Positions 25,337 to 34,915 are shown, numbered from the stretch's first letter. The stretch is DNA of 64,000 nucleotides from Cytobacillus massiliigabonensis (GCF_900199725.1 NZ_LT904904.1:1703932-1767931), one strand, 5' to 3'. Program-made: numbers and translations. Notes: generated by a model from the letters alone, not told the origin.

Positions 25337-26095
25337 ATGGATGTGGAGGTTAAAGCAGAAAAGAGCCAAACTTTTTTGAAGGATCATGAAGTCAAGGAGC
25401 TAATCCAAAAAAGCCAGGCTGGAGATCAGGATTCAAGGGATCTAATTGTCCAAAAGAATATGCGTCTTGTTTGGTCGGTTGTTCAACGTTTTTTAAACCG
25501 TGGATATGAACCGGATGATCTCTTTCAAATCGGTTGTATTGGATTATTGAAGTCAGTCGATAAATTTGACCTAACGTTTGATGTGAAGTTTTCAACGTAT
25601 GCGGTTCCAATGATCATTGGGGAAATTCAGCGATTTATACGTGATGATGGGACAGTCAAAGTCAGCCGTTCTTTAAAAGAGATGGGAAATAAAATTCGCA
25701 AAGCCAAGGATGAATTGTCTAAATCGCTTGGCAGAATCCCGACTGTGTCAGAGCTTTCTAATTTCCTTGATATCCCTCCTGAGGATATCATCCTTGCCCA
25801 AGAAGCTAGCCGGACCCCATCGTCCATTCATGAAACGGTTTACGAAAATGATGGAGACCCGATCACATTGCTTGATCAAATCGATGATGGAAATGAAGGA
25901 AAATGGTTTGACAAGATTGCACTCAAAGAAGCAATTAATGAATTGGATGATAGGGAAAGATTAATCGTCTATTTGCGCTATTATAAAGATCAAACACAAT
26001 CTGAAGTAGCTGTAAGGCTTGGCATCTCACAAGTTCAAGTATCTAGGCTTGAAAAAAAGATCCTCCAGCAAATGAAAGACCGAATGGATTTATGA
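25337..26095 (+). CDS. sigF: RNA polymerase sigma-F factor
   Basis: A 252-residue sporulation sigma factor, the first active in the forespore. Region 2 contains DDLFQIGCIGLLKSVDKFD and the -10 contact stretch FSTYAVPMIIGEIQRFIRD. Region 3 lies near residues 110-160, and region 4 ends with the helix-turn-helix QSEVAVRLGISQVQVSRLE. It is held by SpoIIAB until engulfment starts. AAGGGAG precedes the ATG, and a terminator follows. Confidence 0.96.
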   Translation: MDVEVKAEKSQTFLKDHEVKELIQKSQAGDQDSRDLIVQKNMRLVWSVVQRFLNRGYEPDDLFQIGCIGLLKSVDKFDLTFDVKFSTYAVPMIIGEIQRFIRDDGTVKVSRSLKEMGNKIRKAKDELSKSLGRIPTVSELSNFLDIPPEDIILAQEASRTPSSIHETVYENDGDPITLLDQIDDGNEGKWFDKIALKEAINELDDRERLIVYLRYYKDQTQSEVAVRLGISQVQVSRLEKKILQQMKDRMDL

Positions 26096-26115
26096 TCCAT
26101 TCGGTCTTTTTTTTG
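26078..26115 (+). terminator. intrinsic terminator after sigF
   Basis: GACCGAATGGAT-TTATG-ATCCATTCGGTC, then eight T. The stem includes the last codons and the stop of sigF. Confidence 0.9.
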
Positions 26116-26325
26116 CGAAACTTTCCGATATAATAAGCTAAACTCCTGATATACCTGCAAAATCCCCAATAAATTTGCGAACCTCATAGCTTTATTTGCA
26201 AATTCTTCTGATGTTTTTGCAAAAGAAACAATATATTTGCAAATGTCTCCGATAATTTTGCGAAAAAACAATATATTTGCAAACGCCAGCGTTATTTTTG
26301 CAAAAAGCCAAATATATTTGAAGTT
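26111..26325 (-). repeat. 20-21 bp phased TTGCAAA array, about ten units (array 2)
   Basis: Plus-strand TGC words fall at 26114, 26156, 26176, 26197, 26218, 26238, 26259, 26278 and 26299 (steps 42,20,21,21,20,21,19,21), with degenerate units filling the 42-base gap and the far end near 26320. Read on the minus strand the units are GCAAA-WATAT-YRGAGAAATT-like, as in array 1. It fills the space between the sigF terminator and the spoVA promoter. Confidence 0.88.
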
Positions 26326-26357
26326 GGTCCATATGTTCAATACCCAATTATTGGTCA

Positions 26358-26387
26358 TCATGAAGTAAATATATGTAACTCATACTA
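26358..26387 (+). promoter_or_regulatory. sigma-G type promoter of spoVA
   Basis: TCATG, 18 bases, CATACTA. The -10 matches the sigma-G consensus CATNHTA fully; the -35 fits GHATR at four of five. The spoVA operon of B. subtilis is a sigma-G unit. Confidence 0.6.
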
Positions 26388-26424
26388 GTGATACAAGGAA
26401 ATAACTGTGTGGGAAGTGAACGAA

Positions 26425-27045
26425 ATGGAACGAACGGTTTATATTCGATTGCGACACCGCATACAAGTACGAGCCCGCGAAGAAATTTTGCTCAAGGATA
26501 TTGCTCAATTAATTGTCGAAGAAAAGCTTTTTGAACAGTTGAGTCATTTGAAGGTTTATGAAGTAACTGAACAAGACCGCAATATAATTATCATTGATGT
26601 CATGATGGTTATCCGTTTAATAACAGAAATGCTGCCGAACATGGAAATCCAAACACAAGGTCCGTCCCAAGTAATCGTTGAAGTGGTATCTGAAAAAAAG
26701 AAAGTATCCTTGCCGCTTTTTACTTTAATATGGCTTTTATTGTTTATTGGTGCAGCACTTACGATTATGAATTTTCATGAGGATGTTAGCATGCAGGCTG
26801 TTCAGCAGCGAATTTACACGATTATAACTGGAGAACTGGATGATAAACCTTTAATCTTTCAGATTCCATATTCCATAGGCCTTGGTCTAGGAATGATTCT
26901 TTTTTTTAATCACCTTTTTAAGAAGCGTCTTAATGAAGAACCGAGCCCGCTAGAAGTAGAAATGTTTAATTATCAGCTAGATCTGGACAATTATGTGGCA
27001 ATGAACGAAAACAAAGAAAGTATGAAAAATATTGACGAGCGGTAA
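26425..27045 (+). CDS. spoVAA: stage V sporulation protein AA
   Basis: A 206-residue protein, identical in length to B. subtilis SpoVAA. A soluble N-terminal part (MERTVYIRLRHRI onward) is followed by two membrane helices (about residues 98-118 and 146-168) and the conserved tail NEEPSPLEVEMFNYQLDLD. It belongs to the machinery that moves dipicolinic acid into and out of spores. The start at MERTV is chosen by homology; a GTG six codons upstream (26407) has an AAGGAA site and is an alternative. It overlaps spoVAB. Confidence 0.93.
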   Translation: MERTVYIRLRHRIQVRAREEILLKDIAQLIVEEKLFEQLSHLKVYEVTEQDRNIIIIDVMMVIRLITEMLPNMEIQTQGPSQVIVEVVSEKKKVSLPLFTLIWLLLFIGAALTIMNFHEDVSMQAVQQRIYTIITGELDDKPLIFQIPYSIGLGLGMILFFNHLFKKRLNEEPSPLEVEMFNYQLDLDNYVAMNENKESMKNIDER

Positions 27046-27457
27046 TGTCGTCTTAGTCATGTTTGTTGGTCTTGCTGGAGGGTTAGCAGTAGGCTCAGGG
27101 TTCGTAGCTTTTTTGTCTGTATTAGGGGTAATCCCTAGACTTATGCAGCTGACAAAAACAATGAAAATGATCCGTTTTTATGAATGGGCTGTTGTTATGG
27201 GTGCTGTTATTGGTGGAATGAGTACACTATGGGATCCAATCTTTCACTTAACATCTTATTTGTTAGTACCAATCGGTTTAGCTTCCGGAATATTCGTAGG
27301 TATGATTGCGGCAGCCTTGACGGAAGTGCTAAATGTTCTTCCTATTCTTGCGAAACGAATAGGGATTGATGGGCAAATAGTTTTTTTATTAATGGCCATC
27401 GTATTTGGAAAGATTTTAGGATCACTCTTTCAATGGATATATTTTGTCGATAAGTAG
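27032..27457 (+). CDS. spoVAB: stage V sporulation protein AB
   Basis: A 141-residue membrane protein with about four helices and the conserved FVGLAGGLAVGSGFVAF and IPRLMQLTKTMKM segments. The TTG at 27032 is the longest start and overlaps spoVAA by 14 bases; ATG 27059 is a shorter possibility, so the first nine residues are uncertain. It is part of the DPA transport machine in the inner spore membrane. In other Bacillus spoVAC follows; here it does not. Confidence 0.9.
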   Translation: MTSGNVVLVMFVGLAGGLAVGSGFVAFLSVLGVIPRLMQLTKTMKMIRFYEWAVVMGAVIGGMSTLWDPIFHLTSYLLVPIGLASGIFVGMIAAALTEVLNVLPILAKRIGIDGQIVFLLMAIVFGKILGSLFQWIYFVDK

Positions 27458-27529
27458 GAAAAAAATAGCGGATTAACATATCTGTATCATCCTTCTATAA
27501 GCAAGTCTATGACGAAAGGATAATAGAAC

Positions 27530-28108
27530 ATGGAGGATCATCGGAGGCACGTAATTTTAATTACAGATGGAGATGACTATGCTAGAAAATCAATTGAGCA
27601 CATAGCAAAGGAAGTCGGGGGCAGATGTATCTCCTTATCCCACGGAAATCCTACCACTTTAGACGGCTCCCTCATTGTTAAGCTAATAAAAAAAGCACCG
27701 CATGACCCAGTGTTTGTCATGTTTGATGATAGCGGTTTTGTTGGTGAAGGAGCGGGGGAACGCGCCTTAAAGTATGTAGCAGCCCATAAAGAAATCAATG
27801 TACTCGGAATCATTGCGGTTGCAGCAAAAACAAGGCAAGCCGAATGGACGAAAGTAGATGTTTGCATCGATCGTGATGGAGAATTAACCCCTAATGGAGT
27901 TGATAAATATGGTCTTCAAGAAATGGAAAAAGGAAGACTTTATGGTGATACGGTCTATTGTCTGGATGAAATAGATGTTCCGATCAAAGTCGGAATTGGT
28001 GATATCGGAAAAATGGCGAAAAAAGACCATTATGAAATTGGCTCGCCAATTACGAAAAAAGCCGTAGAACTCGTATTGGAAAGGAGCGGTTATCGTGGCA
28101 GACAATAA
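27530..28108 (+). CDS. spoVAEA: stage V sporulation protein AEa
   Basis: A 192-residue soluble protein of the SpoVAE(a) family. The N-terminus [16 protein letters not shown] and the central [17 protein letters not shown] are its hallmarks; no membrane helix is predicted. Its exact role in DPA movement is not known and it is not essential in B. subtilis. It begins 72 bp after spoVAB, exactly where spoVAC, spoVAD and spoVAEb would be expected. AAAGGATAA precedes the ATG. It overlaps spoVAF by 14 bases. Confidence 0.9.
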   Translation: MEDHRRHVILITDGDDYARKSIEHIAKEVGGRCISLSHGNPTTLDGSLIVKLIKKAPHDPVFVMFDDSGFVGEGAGERALKYVAAHKEINVLGIIAVAAKTRQAEWTKVDVCIDRDGELTPNGVDKYGLQEMEKGRLYGDTVYCLDEIDVPIKVGIGDIGKMAKKDHYEIGSPITKKAVELVLERSGYRGRQ

Positions 28109-29591
28109 GATGGAAAATAAGTTGCCCATTCCTGATTCAGTAGAAGAAATAGAAGAGTATATGAAAAAAAGAATTGGGCTGGGAGACAGCTTTGATTTAG
28201 GTGTCAGGAAACTAAAAGTCCTCAGAAAAGACGTTCATTTTTATTTTGTAAATGGGCTAACTGATACACAATTTATTATCGAAATTGTTGAAGAGCTTGT
28301 AGCAATCAATGATAACGAGAAATTATCAGCAAATATAAGTAAAATAGTTGAAAACAGGCTAGTTCATCAATCTGTGGCTCAAATAAAAACGATGGATGAA
28401 CTTGTGGATCAAGTGCTTTCAGGGCTGATTGTCGTTGTGATGGAAGGGGTTACCCATGGCTTAGTCGTTGATGTACGCAGCTATCCGGGAAGAACTCCGA
28501 TGGAGCCGGACACGGAAAAGGTAGTACGGGGGTCAAGGGATGGGTACGTAGAAAATATTATCATAAATACTGCCTTAACAAGAAGAAGGATTCGTGATGA
28601 AAGACTTCGTTTTGAAATTATGAGGGTTGGTGAAAGATCAAAAACGGATGTGGCAATAGGCTATATTAAAGATATTGCCAATCCTGATTTAATTGATGTA
28701 ATCCGAAAAGAAATTGCTGCCATACAAATTGATGGAATTACAATGGCTGACAAAACAATTGAGGAATTTTTATTAAAACAAGGATTTAATCCTTTTCCGC
28801 TTGTACGATATACAGAGCGAGCGGATGTTGCGGCAACTCATTTGCTTGAAGGGCATGTATTAATATTTGTCGATACCTCACCAAGCGTGATGATTTCACC
28901 AACAACATACTTTCATCATTTGCAGCATGCGGAAGAGTATCGGCAATCGCCCGCAGTAGGTACGTTTGTAAGATGGATTCGTTTTCTAGGGGTAGCTTCA
29001 TCCTTGTTTTTGCTGCCGCTTTGGTTTTTGTTTGTACTGGAGCCGTCTTTATTACCCGAAAGTATAGCATTCATTGGACCGAACGAAGAAACAAATATTC
29101 CTGTGATTATTCAATTATTTCTTGCGGAAATAGGGATTGAGCTGCTGCGGATTGCGGCCATTCATACACCAACTCCGCTATCAACAGCTATGGGCTTAAT
29201 TGCAGCTGTCTTAATCGGACAAATTGCCATTGATGTTGGTTTATTTGTTCCAGAGGTTATTTTGTATGTGTCACTTGCTGCGATTGGAACTTATACGACA
29301 CCAAGCTATGAATTAAGTATTGCAAACAAGCTATTCCGGCTCTTATTATTAGTTTTGGTTGCAATATTTCATACCCCGGGGTTTGTCGTTGGGATTACGA
29401 TATTTATTCTATTCCTTGCGAATATGAAGCCGTTGAATACACCGTATTTATGGCCGTTTATTCCGTTTCATCCGAAAGCATTATGGAGAATATTAATTCG
29501 TGCATCTGTACCAGGTTCGAGTATACGTCCAAGTATTGTTCATACGACAAACCGTTATAAGCAGCCTCCAAAAAACAATACCTCAAAATGA
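28095..29591 (+). CDS. spoVAF: stage V sporulation protein AF (GerA-family)
   Basis: A 498-residue membrane protein homologous to the A subunits of germinant receptors. The N-terminal half (to about residue 290) is soluble with the [20 protein letters not shown] signature region, and the C-terminal part has about five helices. It starts at GTG 28095 inside spoVAEa behind GGAGCGG. It influences DPA release during germination. A hairpin terminator follows. Confidence 0.93.
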   Translation: MADNKMENKLPIPDSVEEIEEYMKKRIGLGDSFDLGVRKLKVLRKDVHFYFVNGLTDTQFIIEIVEELVAINDNEKLSANISKIVENRLVHQSVAQIKTMDELVDQVLSGLIVVVMEGVTHGLVVDVRSYPGRTPMEPDTEKVVRGSRDGYVENIIINTALTRRRIRDERLRFEIMRVGERSKTDVAIGYIKDIANPDLIDVIRKEIAAIQIDGITMADKTIEEFLLKQGFNPFPLVRYTERADVAATHLLEGHVLIFVDTSPSVMISPTTYFHHLQHAEEYRQSPAVGTFVRWIRFLGVASSLFLLPLWFLFVLEPSLLPESIAFIGPNEETNIPVIIQLFLAEIGIELLRIAAIHTPTPLSTAMGLIAAVLIGQIAIDVGLFVPEVILYVSLAAIGTYTTPSYELSIANKLFRLLLLVLVAIFHTPGFVVGITIFILFLANMKPLNTPYLWPFIPFHPKALWRILIRASVPGSSIRPSIVHTTNRYKQPPKNNTSK

Positions 29592-29662
29592 TGTCTGCTT
29601 ATTGCGGACTTCACTGAATTGTGTTAAAATTTCATAAAATTAATAAACAAAATACGACAAAA

Positions 29663-29708
29663 AGCAGAAAATAGACAGTTTCTAATAAAGATACTGTCTA
29701 TTTTCTAA
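29663..29708 (+). terminator. intrinsic terminator after spoVAF
   Basis: AGAAAATAGACAGT and ACTGTCTATTTTCT form a 14-base perfect stem, T-rich after. Confidence 0.75.
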
Positions 29709-29739
29709 TTAATTTCGCCTAGAGGAAAGAGGTAGATCT

Positions 29740-31059
29740 ATGTATTTAAACGGTACATCGAAAGTAAATGATAAGGGGCATTTGGAGATAGGCGGACTAG
29801 ACACTGTAGAGCTAGCCGAACAATTTGGCACACCTTTATATATTTACGATGTTTCTTTAATTAGAGAAAGAGCAAGAGGCTTTAAGCAAACGTTTGAAAA
29901 ATTAGGAGTAACCGCTCAAGTTGCGTACGCGAGCAAAGCCTTTTCGACGATTGCGATGGTGCAGCTTGCAGACGAAGAGGGGCTTTCTCTTGATGTTGTT
30001 TCTGGAGGAGAATTATATACAGCGTTAGCGGCAGAATTTCCACCTGAAAGAATTCATTTTCATGGAAATAACAAAAGTAAAGAAGAGCTGGAAATGGCTC
30101 TTAAGCATGGTGTTGGCTGCATTGTTGTTGATAATTTTTATGAATTAGAGATCATTCAATCCATTTGTGAAGCGATGGAAGTGAACGCGAAAATTCTGTT
30201 AAGAGTAACACCTGGAGTTGAAGCACATACACATGAGTATATTACAACTGGGCAGGCAGATTCTAAATTTGGTTTCGATCTGCAAAATGGACAAGCAGAA
30301 AAAGCTATGAAGAATGTTTTGAAATCCTCGAAAATTGAACTGCTTGGCTTGCATTGCCATATCGGTTCACAAATATTTGAGACCGCTGGCTTTATCGTAG
30401 CAGCCAAGAAAATATTTGAGAAACTAAACGAATGGAAAGAGTCATACGCTTTTGAATCAAAGGTGCTAAACTTAGGCGGAGGTTTTGGTATTCGCTATAC
30501 GAATGAGGATCATCCTCTTCCAGCAGGTCAATATGTGGAAGAAATTATAGAGGAAGTGCAAAGACAGGCAGATCATTTTGCAATGAATATGCCTGAAATA
30601 TGGATTGAACCAGGTCGTTCTCTTGTTGGGGATGCTGGTACAACTTTATACAAGATTGGCTCCAGTAAGGAAGTTCCCGATATTCGCAAATATATTGCTG
30701 TTGATGGCGGGATGAGCGACAATATAAGACCAGCTCTTTATCAAGCAAAATATGAAGCTATTTTAGCAAATAAAGCACTAGAGGAAGCTGAGGAAACTGT
30801 CTCTGTTGCTGGAAAATGCTGTGAGTCTGGTGATATGCTCATTTGGGATATCCCTCTTCCAAAGGCGGATCATAATGATTTGCTAGCTGTTTTTTGCACT
30901 GGGGCATATGGATATGCGATGGCGAATAATTATAATCGGATTCCAAGACCGCCGGTTATCTTTGTTGAAAATGGGGAAGCAAAGCTCGTAGTAAGAAGAG
31001 AAACGTATGAAGATCTAATCCGGATGGACTTATCAATCAAAGAAAAGATTAATAATTAA
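29740..31059 (+). CDS. lysA: diaminopimelate decarboxylase
   Basis: A 439-residue PLP enzyme that converts meso-diaminopimelate into lysine, the last step of lysine synthesis. The Schiff-base Lys is in AYASKAF (about residue 66), PLP-phosphate contacts lie in GGGFGIRY and EPGRSLVGDAG, and the partner-subunit Cys in CCESGD. Placement after spoVAF is conserved. GAAAGAGGT precedes the ATG. No lysine riboswitch is seen in front. Confidence 0.95.
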   Translation: MYLNGTSKVNDKGHLEIGGLDTVELAEQFGTPLYIYDVSLIRERARGFKQTFEKLGVTAQVAYASKAFSTIAMVQLADEEGLSLDVVSGGELYTALAAEFPPERIHFHGNNKSKEELEMALKHGVGCIVVDNFYELEIIQSICEAMEVNAKILLRVTPGVEAHTHEYITTGQADSKFGFDLQNGQAEKAMKNVLKSSKIELLGLHCHIGSQIFETAGFIVAAKKIFEKLNEWKESYAFESKVLNLGGGFGIRYTNEDHPLPAGQYVEEIIEEVQRQADHFAMNMPEIWIEPGRSLVGDAGTTLYKIGSSKEVPDIRKYIAVDGGMSDNIRPALYQAKYEAILANKALEEAEETVSVAGKCCESGDMLIWDIPLPKADHNDLLAVFCTGAYGYAMANNYNRIPRPPVIFVENGEAKLVVRRETYEDLIRMDLSIKEKINN

Positions 31060-31091
31060 CATCTGCATTTCATTTGTTCGTGAATATTGTA

Positions 31092-31163
31092 AAAAAGCTT
31101 GCAGGATGAGGGGACATGACATTCATGTCATTGATTAAACACGCTTCCTGCAGGCTTTTTCGC
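31092..31163 (+). terminator. long terminator after lysA with nested hairpin
   Basis: Outer stem AAAAAGCTTGCAGGA / TCCTGCAGGCTTTTT encloses a perfect inner hairpin ATGACAT-TC-ATGTCAT. T-rich tail. Confidence 0.75.
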
Positions 31164-31275
31164 ATTTAATCATATTAATTACTAGAGTAGAATGGAAAAA
31201 TAGAAAGGTTTCGTGTAGAATAGAACTAATCCTTGAATGTGTGAAAACGTATAGGAGTTTGGTACAGGAGGTCTT

Positions 31276-31371
31276 ATGAAAAAAAGCAATTGGATTCTAT
31301 TTCTTTTATTAATAGTGATGAGTTTAGCATGGGGACTTTATTATTGGTTTTTTATCGTTCCTTCTAAGTAG
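31276..31371 (+). CDS. small single-pass membrane peptide (31 aa)
   Basis: A 31-residue ORF MKKSNWILFLLL... ending FFIVPSK. After three charged/polar residues it is one continuous hydrophobic helix with Trp/Tyr near the outer end, typical of small membrane peptides. ACAGGAGGTC lies six bases before the ATG, an excellent site. It stands alone between the lysA terminator and ribT, where other Bacillus carry ppiB and the rib operon. No family is recognised. Confidence 0.6.
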   Translation: MKKSNWILFLLLIVMSLAWGLYYWFFIVPSK

Positions 31372-31515
31372 AGCCCAGAAAAAATTTTATAGAATAAGCA
31401 GATGCTAAAAGATCAGCCATTAGTGTACAAACTAGTGCTGTGTACATATATTATTATTACAGTTTGAAATACTAATTTTTTGGGGAAAATAGGATGGAAT
31501 GCTAAAATCTAATGA

Positions 31516-31896
<381 letters not shown>

Positions 31897-31918
<22 letters not shown>

Positions 31919-32445
31919 TGCGGTTGAATGAACCGTGTGTTCTTATTTAATGCATCTAGCCGCTCTTGAATGACATTGCTTCGGTCTCTAGTGGAATGGC
32001 GATGAACTAATCTCTTATTATGCAAATCACTAACTGAATCCCATGTGAACCCACGTTCTATGCAGCCTGATTTGCAGTTAGAAATTAATATCGAATCTAT
32101 TATTGGTATTGTATAGCTAGTATAGGGATTTCCTAAAGAAAGTGCCTTTTGTCTTGCTAGGAGGTCGTTAATTAATTTTTCAGCATCAATTCCTAAATGA
32201 AGAAGCCGATTTTTTTCGTTTTTTAGGATGGAAATTGCTTTAGTCATAGTCTTTTTGGCACCTAGAAAATTTTCACGCCGGTGATGATAATTAGATACCG
32301 CAAGGAGGATCAGACCTACCCAGATAGACTGCTTGTTGTTTGGATCTACCTCTTTCCAATATTCTTCTAAGATTTCATGGCATTCGAAATAATCTCGATC
32401 TCCATGAAAATGTATAAGGTATTCGATATACGCTTCAGGATACAC
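31897..32445 (-). CDS. ypuF: DUF309 family protein YpuF
   Basis: A 182-residue helical protein with the DUF309 signature DYFECHEILEEYWK near residue 20 and a second helix pair AVSNYHHRRENFLGAKK. Gene order after ribT matches B. subtilis ypuF. No catalytic role is known for the family. Its C-terminus QTEKGSE is the same as that of RibT because of the palindromic terminator. A GGTGAAGAGGT stretch precedes the ATG. Confidence 0.85.
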
Positions 32446-32524
32446 CTCTTCACCCCCTATAAATATATGTTTATCATATCACAGAATACTCGTCAAAAAA
32501 TCCAGCAGCAGTTTTAAAGCCAAT

Positions 32525-32551
32525 AAAAAAACCCGGCAATAACCGGGTTAG
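32525..32551 (-). terminator. intrinsic terminator after the YjcZ-type gene
   Basis: On the minus strand AACCCGG-TTATTG-CCGGGTT, then a run of T. Confidence 0.85.
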
Positions 32552-32565
32552 ATATCCATATTATC

Positions 32566-32661
32566 TTAGCACCAAGCAGCCCCTACAATAATCAGCAGGA
32601 TGAACAAGACGACAAGTAAAGCAAACCCTGTTCCGCCGCACCCATTGTTTCCTTTAGACAT
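32566..32661 (-). CDS. YjcZ-family sporulation peptide (31 aa)
   Basis: A 31-residue peptide: polar Gly/Asn-rich start (MSKGNNGCGG), then a hydrophobic helix ending in IIVGAAWC. This is the pattern of the YjcZ/YhdX-type tiny sporulation proteins that are abundant in Bacillus. GGGAGG lies eight bases before the ATG on the minus strand and a clean terminator follows, so the gene is real. Its role in the spore is unknown. Confidence 0.85.
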   Translation of the reverse strand: MSKGNNGCGGTGFALLVVLFILLIIVGAAWC

Positions 32662-32765
32662 ACATCATACCTCCCGTTTCCTTTTTTTGTTTCAAGATCA
32701 TTTTATGTAGGCAAACATCAAATTGTATGGGCGAATGAAGGAATAATTTATATGTTTTTAGTCAG

Positions 32766-32936
32766 AGAGTTGTCTAGCTTCAGCGCCTATCAAACTTCGG
32801 GTCTTCCTCCGCAACGATTGCGTCAGCATCGGTTCGCTTTCGCTCACCGTGTTCACTTTACCGAAAGGAAGAGCGCTCCAGTTTGTACGGCGATGAACAA
32901 GGCGCAGTCGCATTTCTAATATTTTTCTATTGGAAC
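32766..32936 (-). repeat. intergenic repeat, type II
   Basis: Starts (plus strand) AGTTGTCTAGCTTCAGCGCC, contains CGCAACGATTGCGTCAGCATC and CGGTTCGCTTTCGCTCACCG, and ends GTTTGTACGGCGATGAACAA GGCGC. Same terminal words as types I and III. It lies upstream of scpA. Right end is degenerate (GCAGTCGCATTTCTA). Confidence 0.8.
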
Positions 32937-33007
32937 ACTCACTTTTATAATTTATACTATAGTAGTCTTTAATGAGGAACTTAATAAGGAAATTTTGGTG
33001 AGTAGTA

Positions 33008-33769
33008 ATGGAACATTATAATGTAAAGATTGAAGCGTTTGAAGGACCGCTTGATTTGCTTCTTCACTTAATAAACAGGCTTGAAATTGATATATACGAT
33101 ATTCCAGTAGCAGAAATAACTGAGCAATATTTATTATATATCCATACGATGCAAGTGCTGCAGCTTGACGTGGCAAGTGAATATCTCGTTATGGCAGCCA
33201 CCTTGCTTGCGATTAAAAGTAAAATGCTTCTCCCAAAGCACGAGGAAGATTTGCTTGACGATGAAATGGGATTAGGGCAAGAAGAAGACTCGATGGAAGA
33301 GCTTGTTGAAAGATTAGTTGAATACAGAAAATATAAAGAGGCAGCAGTTGATTTTAAAGAAATGGAAAAAGAAAGGGGCTTAATGTTCACAAAGCCTCCG
33401 AGTGATTTAAGCGATTTTGCAAAAGATATGCAACCGGAAAAAACGGAATTAAATGTCTCCTTGTATGACATGCTTGGTGCATTTCAAAAACTATTAAGAA
33501 GGCAAAAGCTGCAAAAACCGCTTTCAACAAAAATAGCACGTCAAGAAATTCCAATAGAAACAAGAATGGCAGAAATTCTTGATGATTTAAGGCAATTTAA
33601 AGAACGAAAAAGCTTTTATGAACTTTTTCCCATACTTGACCGTGAAAATATTGTGGTTACATTTTTAGCAGTTTTAGAGCTAATGAAGCGCCATGAAATA
33701 TTTATTGAGCAGGAAGGCAATTTTTCTGAGATTTATGTAAGTGCCATGGAAGGGGGAGAAGAATATTAA
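33008..33769 (+). CDS. scpA: segregation and condensation protein A
   Basis: A 253-residue kleisin subunit of the Smc-ScpAB condensin. The N-terminal [12 protein letters not shown] motif binds the Smc neck, an acidic linker (residues 77-100, [17 protein letters not shown]) follows, and a C-terminal winged helix binds the Smc head. It lies next to scpB as in other Firmicutes. TTGGTGAG precedes the ATG. Confidence 0.95.
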   Translation: MEHYNVKIEAFEGPLDLLLHLINRLEIDIYDIPVAEITEQYLLYIHTMQVLQLDVASEYLVMAATLLAIKSKMLLPKHEEDLLDDEMGLGQEEDSMEELVERLVEYRKYKEAAVDFKEMEKERGLMFTKPPSDLSDFAKDMQPEKTELNVSLYDMLGAFQKLLRRQKLQKPLSTKIARQEIPIETRMAEILDDLRQFKERKSFYELFPILDRENIVVTFLAVLELMKRHEIFIEQEGNFSEIYVSAMEGGEEY

Positions 33770-34352
33770 TATTATAAATTGGAAAGGCATTGTTGAAAGT
33801 CTTTTATTTGCCGCAGGAGATGAAGGGCTAACCTTAAAGCAAATTGCTCTTGTTCTTGAAGTAGAGGAACTGCAAGCAGAAGAAATTATAAAAGAATTAA
33901 TGGAAGATTATCGTAAAGATGACATACGAGGCATCACGGTTATTGAGCTGGCAGGTACCTTTCAGCTTGCCACGAAAAAAGAAAATTCAGCCTATCTAAA
34001 AAGGCTGGTTGTTACTCCGCAAGCCTCGACTTTATCGCAGGCAGCATTAGAAACGCTGGCAATTATAGCCTATAAACAGCCAATCACAAGAGCGGAGATT
34101 GAGGAAATAAGAGGGGTGAAGACAGAGCGTCCAATACAGACGCTTATGGCGAAAGCGCTCATTAAAGAGGCAGGTCGGGCTGACGGTTCGGGAAGGGCTT
34201 ACCTCTATGGCACTACGAAAGAATTTCTTGATTATTTTGGTTTGAAAAAAATTGAAGAGCTCCCTCCGCTCCCTGAAAAGATAGATGATGATTATTTCCA
34301 GGATGAGGCTGACTTGTTCTTTGATAAGTTTCAAGAAACAATGGATTCTTGA
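33741..34352 (+). CDS. scpB: segregation and condensation protein B
   Basis: ScpB, 195-203 residues depending on start, with two winged-helix domains; [18 protein letters not shown] and [13 protein letters not shown] in the second are family hallmarks. It dimerises and binds ScpA. The coordinates use GTG 33741, the only canonical start, but it has no good ribosome site. GGGGGAG at 33752-33758 sits six bases before ATT 33765, which overlaps the scpA stop and would give the N-terminus expected from B. subtilis ([11 protein letters not shown]), so an ATT start is likely. Confidence 0.93.
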   Translation: MPWKGEKNINIINWKGIVESLLFAAGDEGLTLKQIALVLEVEELQAEEIIKELMEDYRKDDIRGITVIELAGTFQLATKKENSAYLKRLVVTPQASTLSQAALETLAIIAYKQPITRAEIEEIRGVKTERPIQTLMAKALIKEAGRADGSGRAYLYGTTKEFLDYFGLKKIEELPPLPEKIDDDYFQDEADLFFDKFQETMDS

Positions 34353-34400
34353 ATTTTTCATACAATTAAATCTATTTATGATAAAATATACTTGTAAAAT

Positions 34401-34431
34401 AATGCTTCATTTCAAAAATGGAGCATTTTCT
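34401..34431 (+). terminator. probable terminator after scpB
   Basis: AATGCTTCATT and AATGGAGCATT pair with one mismatch, followed by TTTC. Confidence 0.5.
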
Positions 34432-34481
34432 ATATCGTTTTCATTATTACATATGGGGAATAGGTTTGAGGAGGGGTTAAG

Positions 34482-34901
34482 ATGCTTATTAAACAATGCA
34501 AGGGATATGAGCTGGAAAAGGAAAAGTCGAATACGTCTGAGGATTTCTTCAATCGAAGTGAGGTTACCTTTGAAGAAAATGGACAAGAAAAGACTTTACA
34601 CGTTCTATATGTTCGGTATTTTGATGAGCTAGTTTCTGAGTTTACTCCATTTGAAGGAAGTTCAATTTTTAAAGCTGGCACCAGGGATGTTGAATTTAAA
34701 GATATCGTGGCACTGATTTGTTTATTGAAGAATCCAGGTTTTCGTCACCGCAAGCGAGTTTACATTAATTCTAAGCTTGAATTCGCATCGTATTTTCAAG
34801 ATATTGACTACACAAAGCTTGCTGGGATATTTGAGGATTTAGAAACAAAGAAGAGCTTTAATCTACGTTCACCCTTAGAGTACATCGTTCAGCCTCAATA
34901 A
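34482..34901 (+). CDS. hypothetical protein (139 aa)
   Basis: A 139-residue protein that I cannot assign to a family. GAGGAGGGG precedes the ATG and a terminator follows, so it is a single-gene unit. The sequence mixes charged and aromatic residues with no membrane segment or signal; a predicted alpha/beta stretch lies at VLYVRYFDELVSEF, and the second half (RHRKRVYINSKLEF, then DYTKLAGIFEDLE) may be a small helical domain. It occupies the place where B. subtilis has ypuI, but I see no resemblance from memory. Confidence 0.6.
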   Translation: MLIKQCKGYELEKEKSNTSEDFFNRSEVTFEENGQEKTLHVLYVRYFDELVSEFTPFEGSSIFKAGTRDVEFKDIVALICLLKNPGFRHRKRVYINSKLEFASYFQDIDYTKLAGIFEDLETKKSFNLRSPLEYIVQPQ

Positions 34902-34915
34902 GAATAATTTTTTGT

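Noticed and set aside
26035-26361. Minus-strand 108-codon ORF with heptad-like FAN/FAK words
   Set aside because: The 21-base period imitates seven-residue repeats, but steps of 19 and 20 shift the motif between frames. It has no ribosome site and runs through the sigF terminator into sigF antisense.
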